Source: Saprospiraceae bacterium (GTDB taxonomy: Bacteria > Bacteroidota > Bacteroidia > Chitinophagales > Saprospiraceae). From it: 7,845 bases of DNA. The DNA lies in assembly GCA_013002625.1 (NCBI GenBank), contig JABDJE010000186.1, positions 1 through 7,845 on the forward strand, read 5' to 3'. This document shows, piece after piece, positions 1-6,335 of the stretch. Position numbers and translations under genes: made by a program. The notes beneath the pieces were generated by a model. That model searched no databases. It worked only from the letters and a program-made list of their open reading frames with translations, and had not been told where the DNA came from. Within the stretch, counting starts at the first letter, position 1. Each line of letters opens with the position of its first letter.

Positions 1-795
1 GCCATATCTTTCAATGCCTTTTTTCGTGCCTAACGCCACTAAGAAAGCTTCACCAAGTGCAAGACCTACATCTTCAATGGTGTGATGTTCATCGATGTGC
101 AGATCCCCTGTGGCTTTAATTTCTAGATCAAGATTGGCATGTTTGGCGAGTTGTTCCAGCATGTGGTTGAAAAAGGGTAGCCCTGTCTCTATGTCGTAGG
201 TGCCCTGGCCATCCAGGTTTAACGCTATGCTAATATTAGTTTCATTTGTTTTTCTCTTAATGTTGGCCTGTCTCTTTTGACCTTTTAAGAACGTATAGAT
301 TTCTTGCCAGGATGTAGTACATAAATCTGCAGAATTGTCATTCTGGTTTGAGATCAACACGGATTTACAATTGAGATTTTGAGCCAATTCAACATCGCTT
401 AGCCTGTCCCCAATTACAAAGGAATTCTCTAGATCAAAGTCTCCATAGATATACTTTTGCAACAGACCTGTACCAGGCTTTCTTGTATTTAAATTCTCTT
501 TGGGAAAACTCCTGTCAATCAACACCTCACTAAAGTGTATGCCTTCATTGACAAAGGCCTGTAACATTTTGTTGTGTGCCGGCCAAAAAGATTCTTCAGG
601 GAAACTGTCCGTGCCCAGGCCATCTTGGTTAGTAACCATGACGAGGATATAATCCATTTCAGAGGCAATCTGACTGAGCCATCTGAAGACACCTGGGTAA
701 AACGATAGCTTATCAAGACTGTCTACCTGAAAGTCAGTAGGCGGCTCAAGAATGAGTGTTCCATCTCTATCAAGAAATAGTACTTTCTGTTTCAT
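1..795 (-). CDS. hisB: Bifunctional histidinol-phosphatase / imidazoleglycerol-phosphate dehydratase, partial (C-terminus beyond window)
   Basis: This is a two-domain histidine-biosynthesis enzyme of the cytoplasm; 265 codons are visible and the frame is open to the left edge. Residues 1 to about 165 form a HAD phosphatase: motif I FLDRDGT (D9, D11), motif II threonine T55 in VMVTNQDG, a lysine in TRKPGTG (K106) and motif IV around VIGDRLSD (D130, D134). This part would dephosphorylate histidinol-phosphate. From about residue 176 the imidazoleglycerol-phosphate dehydratase domain begins, with FFNHMLEQ (H211) and HIDEHHTIED (H233, H237, H238), which are manganese-binding histidines in the family. 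The full family length is about 375 residues, so roughly 110 are missing. The cysteine zinc loop of E. coli HisB-N is absent: the segment reads DRSFPKENLNTRKP. The ATG at 795 is chosen because the conserved strand KVLFLDRDGT follows at once; it overlaps the hisC end by 26 nt. Identification is secure. Confidence 0.96.
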   Translation of the reverse strand, partial: MKQKVLFLDRDGTLILEPPTDFQVDSLDKLSFYPGVFRWLSQIASEMDYILVMVTNQDGLGTDSFPEESFWPAHNKMLQAFVNEGIHFSEVLIDRSFPKENLNTRKPGTGLLQKYIYGDFDLENSFVIGDRLSDVELAQNLNCKSVLISNQNDNSADLCTTSWQEIYTFLKGQKRQANIKRKTNETNISIALNLDGQGTYDIETGLPFFNHMLEQLAKHANLDLEIKATGDLHIDEHHTIEDVGLALGEAFLVALGTKKGIERYG

Positions 796-1816
796 TGTAT
801 GCTTTTAAAAGGTCTATAATTTTATTATTTGCTTCTGGTTTGCCTACGCTTATTCTAACAGTATTAGGTATCTCATTGGAGCGGTCTCGAATTACAACCC
901 CGTTATCAAGTAAGAATTGAAAAATGGACGATGCGTCATTAACCTTACACAGTAAGAAATTGGCTTCACTCGGATAGATATACTTAATTGAGCCGTTCTT
1001 ACTCAATGCGCTTTTCAATCTTTTGCGTTCCCGAATAATGACCTTTGTGCTGGGGTTATTTTTAAATGCATTTAGAATAGCTATGGCTTGCTTCTGATTG
1101 ACATCCGAAATATTGTATGGCGCTTTTATCTTGTTGAGTAACTGAATTATTTCACCATGATTATAGGCCATGCCTATTCTAAGTCCTGCCATGCCATAGG
1201 CTTTGCTTAGAGTCTGAAGTACAACCAATTGAGGATATTGCTGCAAGTACTTTATCATTGAGGCCTTACTCGAAAAGTCAATGTAAGCTTCGTCAATTAC
1301 AACTACCCCCTTAAATGTTCGAAGAATATATTTCAAATCCTTTCCATTGATACTGTTGCCGGTAGGATTATTTGGAGAACAGATAAAACAAATCTTTATA
1401 CTTGTGTCATTAAAGCGTTCATGAAGTGCAGGTGTTGAGATTTGAAAGTCTGAACTTAAAGGTTCTTCGATCATTTTAATATTATTTATCTCAGCACATA
1501 CCTTATACATGCCATATGTTGGTGTAAATGCTAACACCTTATCTTGACCTGGTTCGCAGAATAACCTAATCAGAAGATCAATTATCTCGTCGCTTCCATT
1601 GCCTAGAAAGATCTTTTCGGGCGGCACTTTCTTGATACGCGACAATGCTGCTTTTAATTTGTCTTGTGTAGGGTCAGGATACCTGTTGTACATTCCAAAT
1701 GGATTTTCATTGGCATCCATCAGTTCAAAGTCTCCGCCTTTGTATATGTTCCTGGCAGAGGCGTAGGGCGTGATGCGCTTCATGTGGGGTCGAACCAATT
1801 TTTGTATTTTAATCAT
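770..1816 (-). CDS. hisC: Histidinol-phosphate aminotransferase
   Basis: This is a PLP-dependent, fold-type I (class I/II) aminotransferase. It converts imidazole-acetol phosphate and glutamate to histidinol phosphate and 2-oxoglutarate. At 348 residues it has normal HisC length. Visible family motifs are the N-terminal ANENPFG (35-41), the cofactor-loop GNGSDEIID (72-80), SPNNPTG (147-153), VIDEAYIDF with the ring-nitrogen aspartate (D175), and the PLP-lysine motif SKAYGMAGLRIG (K205, R213). The substrate-carboxylate arginine is R321 in RISVG. The ATG overlaps the hisD stop in an ATGA arrangement, which suggests translational coupling. The 3' end runs 26 nt into hisB. No internal promoter was seen, so expression should depend on the leader upstream of hisG. 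Confidence 0.97.
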   Translation of the reverse strand: MIKIQKLVRPHMKRITPYASARNIYKGGDFELMDANENPFGMYNRYPDPTQDKLKAALSRIKKVPPEKIFLGNGSDEIIDLLIRLFCEPGQDKVLAFTPTYGMYKVCAEINNIKMIEEPLSSDFQISTPALHERFNDTSIKICFICSPNNPTGNSINGKDLKYILRTFKGVVVIDEAYIDFSSKASMIKYLQQYPQLVVLQTLSKAYGMAGLRIGMAYNHGEIIQLLNKIKAPYNISDVNQKQAIAILNAFKNNPSTKVIIRERKRLKSALSKNGSIKYIYPSEANFLLCKVNDASSIFQFLLDNGVVIRDRSNEIPNTVRISVGKPEANNKIIDLLKAYNETESTIS

Positions 1817-3099
1817 AAGCCCAAAGATTTAAGTCTGATGCTTGCGGCATTCTTATGTGCGAATAAGTTTTCTGCTTCTGCTAATCGTTCAATCGTTGGC
1901 CCAAGATTTCGCATACCTTCTTTCGTAATTTTTTGAAATGTTACTTTCTTATAGAAGGAGTCCATGGATACCCCGCTGTGTGAGCGTGCATAACCATTGG
2001 TTGGTAGGGTATGATTCGTGCCGCTACAATAATCCCCAGCGCTTTCACAACTGTAGTTGCCAAGGAATACAGATCCGGCACTTGTAATACGATCGATATA
2101 CTGCTCTGCATTTTCAGATGCCACTATCAAATGCTCCGGAGCGTATTGATTTGATAAGGCGATGCATTCATCCATCTGCGAGAGAAGAATTACCTTACTG
2201 TTGGCCAAAGCTTGCTCTGCCATATCCTTCCGTGGTAATGCTTTCAATTGCGTATATACCTCATTAAGGGTGTTCTCTGCGAGCTCCAAGTTGTCAGTAG
2301 CTAGTATTACCTGACTATCAGGGCCGTGTTCTGCTTGTGATAATAAATCAGAAGCTATAAATGAGGGATTTGCGGAGCTGTCTGCTAACACAAGTAACTC
2401 ACTGGGCCCGGCCGGCATATCGATGGCAATGCCCCTTCTTGTTGCAAATTGTTTAGCCTCCGTAACATACTGATTACCAGGCCCGTAAATCTTATCAACT
2501 CTATTTATGGTTGAGGTGCCAAGTGCCATGGCAGCTATGGCTTGTCCACCCCCAATTTTATACATTTTTGTAATGCCCAGTTTTTTTGCTGTGTAAAGCA
2601 ATGCATCGTGCACCTGCCCATTTTTCTGCGGTGGTGTACAGACAAGGATGTTTTTGCATCCCGCTAACATCGCCGGGATGCCAAGCATAAGTAAGCTTGA
2701 AAACAAGGGCGCACTTCCACCTGGAATATATAAGCCAACATTTTCAATGGGTAAGCTTTTACGCCAACAGGTCACACCCTTCATCGTTTCGACCTTTTCT
2801 TCGCTGATAATCTGCGACTTGTGGAAAGCCAGAATATTATCATAAGCCTGATCAATGGCTTGTTTTAAATCCAAATCAAGCATGTCTGAACCCTCAATTA
2901 TTTCTGACTGGCTCACTTGAATTTCATCTAACCAGATATCATCAAACTTGAGCGTGAAAGCCTTGAGCGCCATGTCTCCTTTCTTTTCCACTTCTTCGAA
3001 GATTGTATTAATTGTTGCCTGTAAAGACTGTCGATCTAGACTTGGTCTTTCAAGTAGACTATTCCATTCTTCTCTTGTTGGGTATTTATATACTTTCAT
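1813..3099 (-). CDS. hisD: Histidinol dehydrogenase
   Basis: This zinc enzyme oxidises L-histidinol to L-histidine in two NAD-dependent steps, the end of the pathway. Its 428 residues match the family. Zinc ligands are visible as Q255 and H258 in LLSQAEHGPDSQ, D356 in SAGDYCSGTNH, and H415 in LFAHKNAAS. The catalytic Glu-His pair is E322-H323 in YAPEHLIV. Other typical segments are VGLYIPGGSAP (121-131), KIGGGQAIAA (181-190), DKIYGPGN (202-209) and SHSGVSMDSFYK (373-384). The start ATG shares one base with the hisG stop (TAATG at 3097-3101), so it is probably read by ribosomes finishing hisG. The gene is intact, with no frameshift or missing catalytic residue. Confidence 0.98.
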   Translation of the reverse strand: MKVYKYPTREEWNSLLERPSLDRQSLQATINTIFEEVEKKGDMALKAFTLKFDDIWLDEIQVSQSEIIEGSDMLDLDLKQAIDQAYDNILAFHKSQIISEEKVETMKGVTCWRKSLPIENVGLYIPGGSAPLFSSLLMLGIPAMLAGCKNILVCTPPQKNGQVHDALLYTAKKLGITKMYKIGGGQAIAAMALGTSTINRVDKIYGPGNQYVTEAKQFATRRGIAIDMPAGPSELLVLADSSANPSFIASDLLSQAEHGPDSQVILATDNLELAENTLNEVYTQLKALPRKDMAEQALANSKVILLSQMDECIALSNQYAPEHLIVASENAEQYIDRITSAGSVFLGNYSCESAGDYCSGTNHTLPTNGYARSHSGVSMDSFYKKVTFQKITKEGMRNLGPTIERLAEAENLFAHKNAASIRLKSLGL

Positions 3100-3956
3100 T
3101 AGACGACCATTTTATCTATAGGGATAATTAAAATATCTTCAGCGCCTGCGATCTTTAGCTTATCAATAACATTCCAGAAAGCATCCTGATCAATTACGGA
3201 GTGGAGAGAACTCCACCCGTCTTGCGCCAGTGGTAAGACAGTCGGGCTTTTTAGGACGGGTAGGATAGCGCTTACGGCTTCAATCCTATCGTTTGGAACA
3301 TTGAGTAATATGTATTTATAGTTCTTTGTCTTGAGTACTGCGTCGACTCTAAAAACCAGTTTATCAAGCAATGCTTTTTTCCCTTCACTTAAGTTTCTTC
3401 CTGCAGCTAGAACAGCCTCAGACTTGAGAATGACATCTTTCTCTACCAGTCCATTCTTAAACAGTGTGCTTCCAGAGCTGACGATATCACAGATAGCATC
3501 GGCCAGTCCAATATTGGGCGCAATTTCTACAGACCCTGAAATCACATGGATCTCGGCATCAATATTATGTGCTTTGAAGAATTTTCTAAGAGTGTTGGGG
3601 TAGGAAGTGGCGATTTTTTTGCCATCCAGGTATTGAAGCGGTGATTCGTTCACTTCTTTTGGGATGGCAATTGAAACCCTGCATTTTGAAAATCCAAGAT
3701 TGCGTATAATAATTACATCCTTTTCTTTTTCATACAATATGTTTTCACCAACTATGGCAATATCAGCTACACCATCTTGGAGATATTGAGGGATGTCGGA
3801 ATTGCGGAGATATAGTATATCAATAGGAAAGTTCCGGACGGATACCTTAAGTTGATCTCTGCCGTTGTTTACACTTATTCCGCAATCTTTAAGAAGCTTC
3901 AACGATTCATCGTGAAGACGTCCTTTCTTTTGAATGGCAATTTTTAGTCTGCTCAT
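3099..3956 (-). CDS. hisG: ATP phosphoribosyltransferase, long (allosteric) form
   Basis: This enzyme catalyses the first, committed step of histidine synthesis, joining ATP and PRPP to give phosphoribosyl-ATP. Numbered from the chosen ATG it has 285 residues, the length of the long form that carries its own regulatory domain and works without HisZ. Residues 1 to about 210 are the periplasmic-binding-like catalytic part: LKIAIQKKGRL at the N-terminus, VADIAIVGENIL (63-74), ATSYPNTLRKFF (116-127) and the PRPP loop DIVSSGSTL (157-165). Residues from about 212 form the ACT-like C-terminal domain, with the conserved LKSPTVLPL (235-243) and WSSLHSVI (248-255). In the family this domain binds histidine for feedback inhibition. 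A longer frame begins at a TTG at 3977. I prefer the ATG at 3956 because family members begin just before the KIAIQKKGRL strand and the stretch upstream is A-rich. Confidence 0.96.
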   Translation of the reverse strand: MSRLKIAIQKKGRLHDESLKLLKDCGISVNNGRDQLKVSVRNFPIDILYLRNSDIPQYLQDGVADIAIVGENILYEKEKDVIIIRNLGFSKCRVSIAIPKEVNESPLQYLDGKKIATSYPNTLRKFFKAHNIDAEIHVISGSVEIAPNIGLADAICDIVSSGSTLFKNGLVEKDVILKSEAVLAAGRNLSEGKKALLDKLVFRVDAVLKTKNYKYILLNVPNDRIEAVSAILPVLKSPTVLPLAQDGWSSLHSVIDQDAFWNVIDKLKIAGAEDILIIPIDKMVV

Positions 3957-3990
3957 TGTACATTTTTTGTTGAGCAAACCGGACGGATAT

Positions 3991-4026
3991 AAAACAAAAA
4001 ACCCGTCCGATTTAATCAGACGGGTT
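3991..4026 (-). terminator. his attenuator: rho-independent terminator in the hisG leader
   Basis: On the minus strand an 11-bp stem forms between 4016-4026 and 4000-4010 with a 5-nt loop (4011-4015). It has one G-U wobble at 4018/4008. The core is ACCCGTC against GACGGGT. The 3' arm is followed by a U-rich run (TTTTTGTTTT on the minus strand, 3991-4000). The terminator lies between the histidine-rich leader peptide and the hisG start, which is where a transcription attenuator belongs. It is directly visible; its regulated use is inferred. Confidence 0.9.
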
Positions 4027-4084
4027 AATAATTTATTTCAATACATACATATCAAATCCACCTCGTCTGACGACCAGTATGAAA
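4016..4084 (-). promoter_or_regulatory. his leader RNA: alternative antiterminator and anti-antiterminator pairings
   Basis: Two mutually exclusive RNA pairings can be drawn by eye. The antiterminator is TCAGACG in the leader-peptide frame (4064-4070) against CGTCTGA in the 5' arm of the terminator (4016-4022): seven Watson-Crick pairs plus a possible flanking G-U. It would break the terminator. The competing structure pairs TTTCATAC (4077-4084), at the last histidine codon, with GTATTGAAA (4036-4044) with one bulge. It encloses a small TCGT/ACGA hairpin (4063-4073) that hides the antiterminator segment. A ribosome stalled at the histidine codons would cover 4077-4084, free the antiterminator and allow hisG transcription. 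The pairings are seen; the mechanism is inferred by analogy with enteric his and other amino-acid operons. No free energies were computed. Confidence 0.72.
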
Positions 4085-4111
4085 ATGATGATGATGTAAA
4101 TTTTTATTCAT
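4052..4111 (-). CDS. hisL: his operon leader peptide (histidine-rich, 19 aa)
   Basis: This short frame encodes MNKNLHHHHFHTGRQTRWI followed by TGA. It has four consecutive histidine codons, all CAT, then Phe and a fifth CAT. Such a run just upstream of hisG and a terminator is the signature of a histidine attenuation leader: low charged tRNA-His stalls the ribosome at residues 6-11. The peptide itself probably has no role beyond being translated. No Shine-Dalgarno is visible; the bases before the ATG are AT-rich, as is usual in Bacteroidota. The predicted transcript start lies only about 10 nt upstream, so translation would begin on a very short 5' end. The start could not be confirmed by comparison, but no other ATG in this frame gives a histidine run. 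Confidence 0.88.
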   Translation of the reverse strand: MNKNLHHHHFHTGRQTRWI

Positions 4112-4167
4112 AATTAAAATCTAAACCAAAACTATGTAAATAAGTTTAGAGCAATTGAATAAAAATT
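4099..4167. repeat. 12-bp perfect inverted repeat flanking the his promoter
   Basis: AATTTTTATTCA (4099-4110) and its exact reverse complement TGAATAAAAATT (4156-4167) are separated by 45 bp. They flank both promoter elements. The inner arm covers codons 1-4 of the leader peptide; the outer arm lies upstream of the TTG box and should not be transcribed. If functional it would act at the DNA level. AT-rich composition makes chance a real alternative. Confidence 0.5.
4127..4154 (-). promoter_or_regulatory. his operon promoter, Bacteroidota type
   Basis: On the minus strand TTG (4152-4154) is followed after 17 nt by TAGTTTTG (4127-4134), an exact fit to the Bacteroidota primary-sigma pattern TTG-N17-23-TAnnTTTG. 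It lies immediately upstream of the leader peptide, predicting a transcript start near 4120. An AT-rich palindrome sits just upstream of the TTG. Confidence 0.72.
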
Positions 4168-4290
4168 ATAATTTTTTTGAAAGGTGCCATTCAGATTGGT
4201 GTATTGACCTTTAATATAGATACCCATTAAGTTATACTAAGCTTTGCTTATGCCCATTACACGGAACTATTTCACTAAAATAATATGTTG

Positions 4291-4298
4291 TATATTTG
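4291..4298 (+). promoter_or_regulatory. Candidate promoter -7 element for the helicase gene
   Basis: TATATTTG exactly matches the Bacteroidota TAnnTTTG element. No clear TTG lies 17-23 nt upstream; the area is T-rich (TATTTC near 4268). If used, transcription would start near 4303-4306 and leave a 5' untranslated leader of about 120 nt, unusually long but typical of cold-responsive genes. A nearer alternative is TAGTTTTT at 4398-4405, one base off consensus and also without a TTG. Confidence 0.4.
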
Positions 4299-4425
4299 TA
4301 TTTTGATTTAAAGAGCTCGTCCACCTCCCTGTTAGAAGTTCCCCCATTCAATTTCGAAGGTCTAGGTTAACAATCACTTTCATTTCAAAAAACATATTAG
4401 TTTTTTATATCATATAAAGCAATAC

Positions 4426-5667
4426 ATGACATTTGCAGACTTAAATCTTATTGAACCAATTACAAGGGTTTTAAAAGAAAAACAATATATAGCGCCTACA
4501 GAAGTGCAGGCCAAAGCCATCCCGATGGTTTTGCAGCGTAGAGATGTGCTTGCATGCGCACAGACGGGGACGGGTAAAACGGCAAGCTTTGCGCTGCCAA
4601 TTATACAACTCATTTATAAAAAAGAAGTTAGACCTAAAAATCCTGTTAAATTACGAGCCTTAATACTTACACCTACACGAGAACTGGCCATTCAGATAAG
4701 TGCCAACTTGAAAGTGTACAGTAAATATACTGGAGTGAAACACATTGAGGTTTATGGTGGTGTAAATATCAATAATCAGATAAGACAGGTGAAGTCAGGC
4801 GCACATATTCTAGTTGCGACGCCCGGCAGATTATTAGATCTGATGAATCAGGGTGTTATAAGCCTGGATACTATAAAAATGTTTGTGCTGGATGAAGCAG
4901 ATCGTATGTTGGATATGGGTTTTATCCATGACATAAAAAAGATCATGTCAAAACTGCCGAAGAAAAAGCAAACCTTGTTTTTCTCAGCAACCTTACCGCC
5001 TAACATCATCAAGCTGTCTAAGACAATACTCTATAATCCATGTCAGATTGAGACTGCAAGAGTATCCTCCACAGCAGATACGGTAGAACAATTTGTATAT
5101 TATACAAACAGAGTTGACAAGAAAAAATTACTCCAACATATATTAAGAGATCCACAACACAAACAGGTTCTTATATTTACACGTACCAAACATGGCGCGG
5201 ATCGAGTATGCCGAGATCTTAACAGAATAAAAGTCAAGGCATTGGCTATTCATGGGAATAAAGCCCAGAATCAAAGAATTAAAGCACTTGAGAGTTTTAA
5301 GAAAAACAGCATCCGCGTATTGGTAGCAACAGACATTGCAGCTCGAGGAATTGATATTCAAAGTTTGGAGTTGGTTATCAATTATGATATTCCCAATGAG
5401 CCAGAATCCTATGTTCACCGCATAGGTCGATCAGGGAGGGCAGGCAATGATGGATTGGCTTTCTCAATTTGTGAGCCAGAAGAAAACGCATACATGCGTG
5501 ACATTGAAAAGTTAATTGGGAAAAAGGTTGACATTATTCGTGATCACCCCTTTCCTCAAACAGACAGACCAATGACCGCCGCAGAGAAGAAGGAATGGAA
5601 TAAACAGAAAAATCTGAACAAGCAGACTATGATTATGAATCGTAGAAGAAAAAGAGCTAGACAATAG
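4426..5667 (+). CDS. DEAD-box ATP-dependent RNA helicase, RhlE-like
   Basis: This cytoplasmic enzyme uses ATP to unwind short RNA duplexes, with likely roles in ribosome assembly, mRNA decay or cold adaptation. All superfamily 2 DEAD-box motifs are intact in 413 residues: Q motif TEVQAKAIP (25-33), motif I AQTGTGKT (45-52), Ia PTRELA (83-88), Ib TPGRLLD (132-138), II DEAD (156-159), III SAT (187-189), IV VLIFTRT (248-254), V ATDIAARGID (301-310) and VI HRIGRSGRAG (331-340). The first RecA domain covers about residues 1-205 and the second about 215-375. A short basic tail ends in RRRKRARQ and probably adds non-specific RNA binding. The compact form without a specific RNA-binding domain fits RhlE rather than DbpA or CsdA, so no exact symbol is given. 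The ATG sits directly at the conserved N-terminal FADLNL segment. The cold-shock gene follows 52 nt downstream, suggesting joint expression. Confidence 0.95.
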   Translation: MTFADLNLIEPITRVLKEKQYIAPTEVQAKAIPMVLQRRDVLACAQTGTGKTASFALPIIQLIYKKEVRPKNPVKLRALILTPTRELAIQISANLKVYSKYTGVKHIEVYGGVNINNQIRQVKSGAHILVATPGRLLDLMNQGVISLDTIKMFVLDEADRMLDMGFIHDIKKIMSKLPKKKQTLFFSATLPPNIIKLSKTILYNPCQIETARVSSTADTVEQFVYYTNRVDKKKLLQHILRDPQHKQVLIFTRTKHGADRVCRDLNRIKVKALAIHGNKAQNQRIKALESFKKNSIRVLVATDIAARGIDIQSLELVINYDIPNEPESYVHRIGRSGRAGNDGLAFSICEPEENAYMRDIEKLIGKKVDIIRDHPFPQTDRPMTAAEKKEWNKQKNLNKQTMIMNRRRKRARQ

Positions 5668-5719
5668 TTTTTTTTACACTTAGTCGAATTATAAATTTTT
5701 TAATCAAACAAAATAATTA

Positions 5720-6178
5720 ATGGGTAAATCTCAACAGACATTCAACAAAAAAGAAAGAGATAAGAAAAAAGCAAAGAAAAAGAAAGACAAACAGGAGCGT
5801 CGTGAACAGCGCAAAATGGAAAAAGCTCAAAGAGGAAAATTATCCCTTGAGGAACAATTCATGTATGTAAGTCACGATGGATCACTTGTTAAAGAAAAGC
5901 CTGATCCAACCAAAAAGGTAGAGATCAAAGCCGATCAGATAAACCTTGGCGCAGCACCGAACTCACACGAACCAATCAATACAATCAGGAGGGGTAAGGT
6001 GAAATTCTTTGATGAATCAAAAGGCTACGGATTCATCACAGATAAAGAGACGAAAGATTCAATCTTCGTTCACGCGAATGACTCTTATGAAGATATCAGG
6101 GAAAATCACATTGTTGAGTTTGAACTGGGAGAAGGGCCTAAAGGCAAAAAAGCCATTCGTGTCAAACAAATAAAATAA
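5720..6178 (+). CDS. Cold-shock-domain protein with lysine-rich N-terminal extension
   Basis: This is a probable single-strand RNA-binding protein or RNA chaperone of 152 residues. Residues 90-152 are one cold-shock domain: RGKVKFFDESKGYGFI holds RNP1 (KGYGFI, 101-106) and SIFVHAND holds RNP2 (IFVHA, 115-119). The end KGKKAIRVKQIK is the usual last strand. Standard Csp proteins are about 65-70 residues; here about 89 residues are added in front. Residues 7-40 are almost wholly Lys, Arg, Glu and Gln and are likely a helical or disordered, strongly basic RNA-binding arm. Residues 41-88 are a polar linker with LSLEEQFMYVSHDGSLV. The gene follows the DEAD-box helicase closely with no convincing terminator between, so the two probably act together in melting RNA structure. 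The A-rich sequence before the ATG replaces a Shine-Dalgarno. Domain assignment is firm; the specific role is inferred. Confidence 0.9.
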   Translation: MGKSQQTFNKKERDKKKAKKKKDKQERREQRKMEKAQRGKLSLEEQFMYVSHDGSLVKEKPDPTKKVEIKADQINLGAAPNSHEPINTIRRGKVKFFDESKGYGFITDKETKDSIFVHANDSYEDIRENHIVEFELGEGPKGKKAIRVKQIK

Positions 6179-6189
6179 TCATATTGAAT

Positions 6190-6221
6190 TATAACTTCAG
6201 ATGAATTTTCCTGAAGTTGTA
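6190..6221 (+). terminator. Candidate terminator hairpin after the cold-shock gene
   Basis: An 11-bp stem (6190-6200 with 6211-6221, one G-U pair) has the core AACTTCAG/CTGAAGTT and a 10-nt loop. It starts 12 nt after the stop codon. Position and strength suit a transcript end, but only a weak T-rich stretch follows, so it may instead be a 3'-end stabilising hairpin. Confidence 0.5.
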
Positions 6222-6335
6222 TTCCATTGTATACTGTCATTGTGAAGACCTTAGGATTTGTTTGTTATTTGCATTCAATCATTCTTCCTCATGTCATTTG
6301 CAAAAAAGAAAAACCACACTTTTATACACCGTAAT

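Larger units (their letters stand above)
4112..4425. other. Divergent intergenic region between his leader and helicase gene
   Basis: These 314 bases carry no credible gene. They hold the his promoter (minus), a 16-bp palindrome (AAAAATTATAATTTTT, 4161-4176), a small TAAGC/GCTTA hairpin (4238-4250) flanked by two CCCATTA copies (4223-4229, 4253-4259), and a candidate plus-strand promoter at 4291-4298. A more GC-rich, C-rich stretch (about 4313-4366) lies within the likely helicase 5' leader, and a TTTATAT-C-ATATAAA palindrome (4404-4418) ends 7 bases before the helicase ATG. No RNA family was recognised. Confidence 0.6.

Noticed and set aside
519..716. 65-codon minus-strand frame inside hisB
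   Set aside because: It lies in another frame of the well-supported HisB coding sequence and shows no recognisable motif.
3957..3977. Upstream TTG start extending HisG by seven residues
   Set aside because: The extension (LNKKCT-like) is not part of the family N-terminus, uses a rare start codon, and an ATG in an A-rich context follows at 3956.
4223..4259. CCCATTA direct repeats around a TAAGC/GCTTA hairpin as a mobile-element footprint
   Set aside because: The repeats are only 7 bp, the enclosed DNA is 23 bp, and no transposase or longer ends are present.
4313..4366. GC-richer stretch as a tRNA or other known structural RNA
   Set aside because: No cloverleaf, T-loop or anticodon arrangement could be drawn, and no known RNA motif was recognised.
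5143..5418. 91-codon minus-strand frame across the helicase gene
   Set aside because: It is antisense to helicase motifs V and VI; its cysteine- and isoleucine-rich product is typical of a shadow frame.
5668..5690. Poly-T run straight after the helicase stop as a terminator
   Set aside because: No stable hairpin precedes it, so it is unlikely to stop transcription by itself; the cold-shock gene probably shares the transcript.
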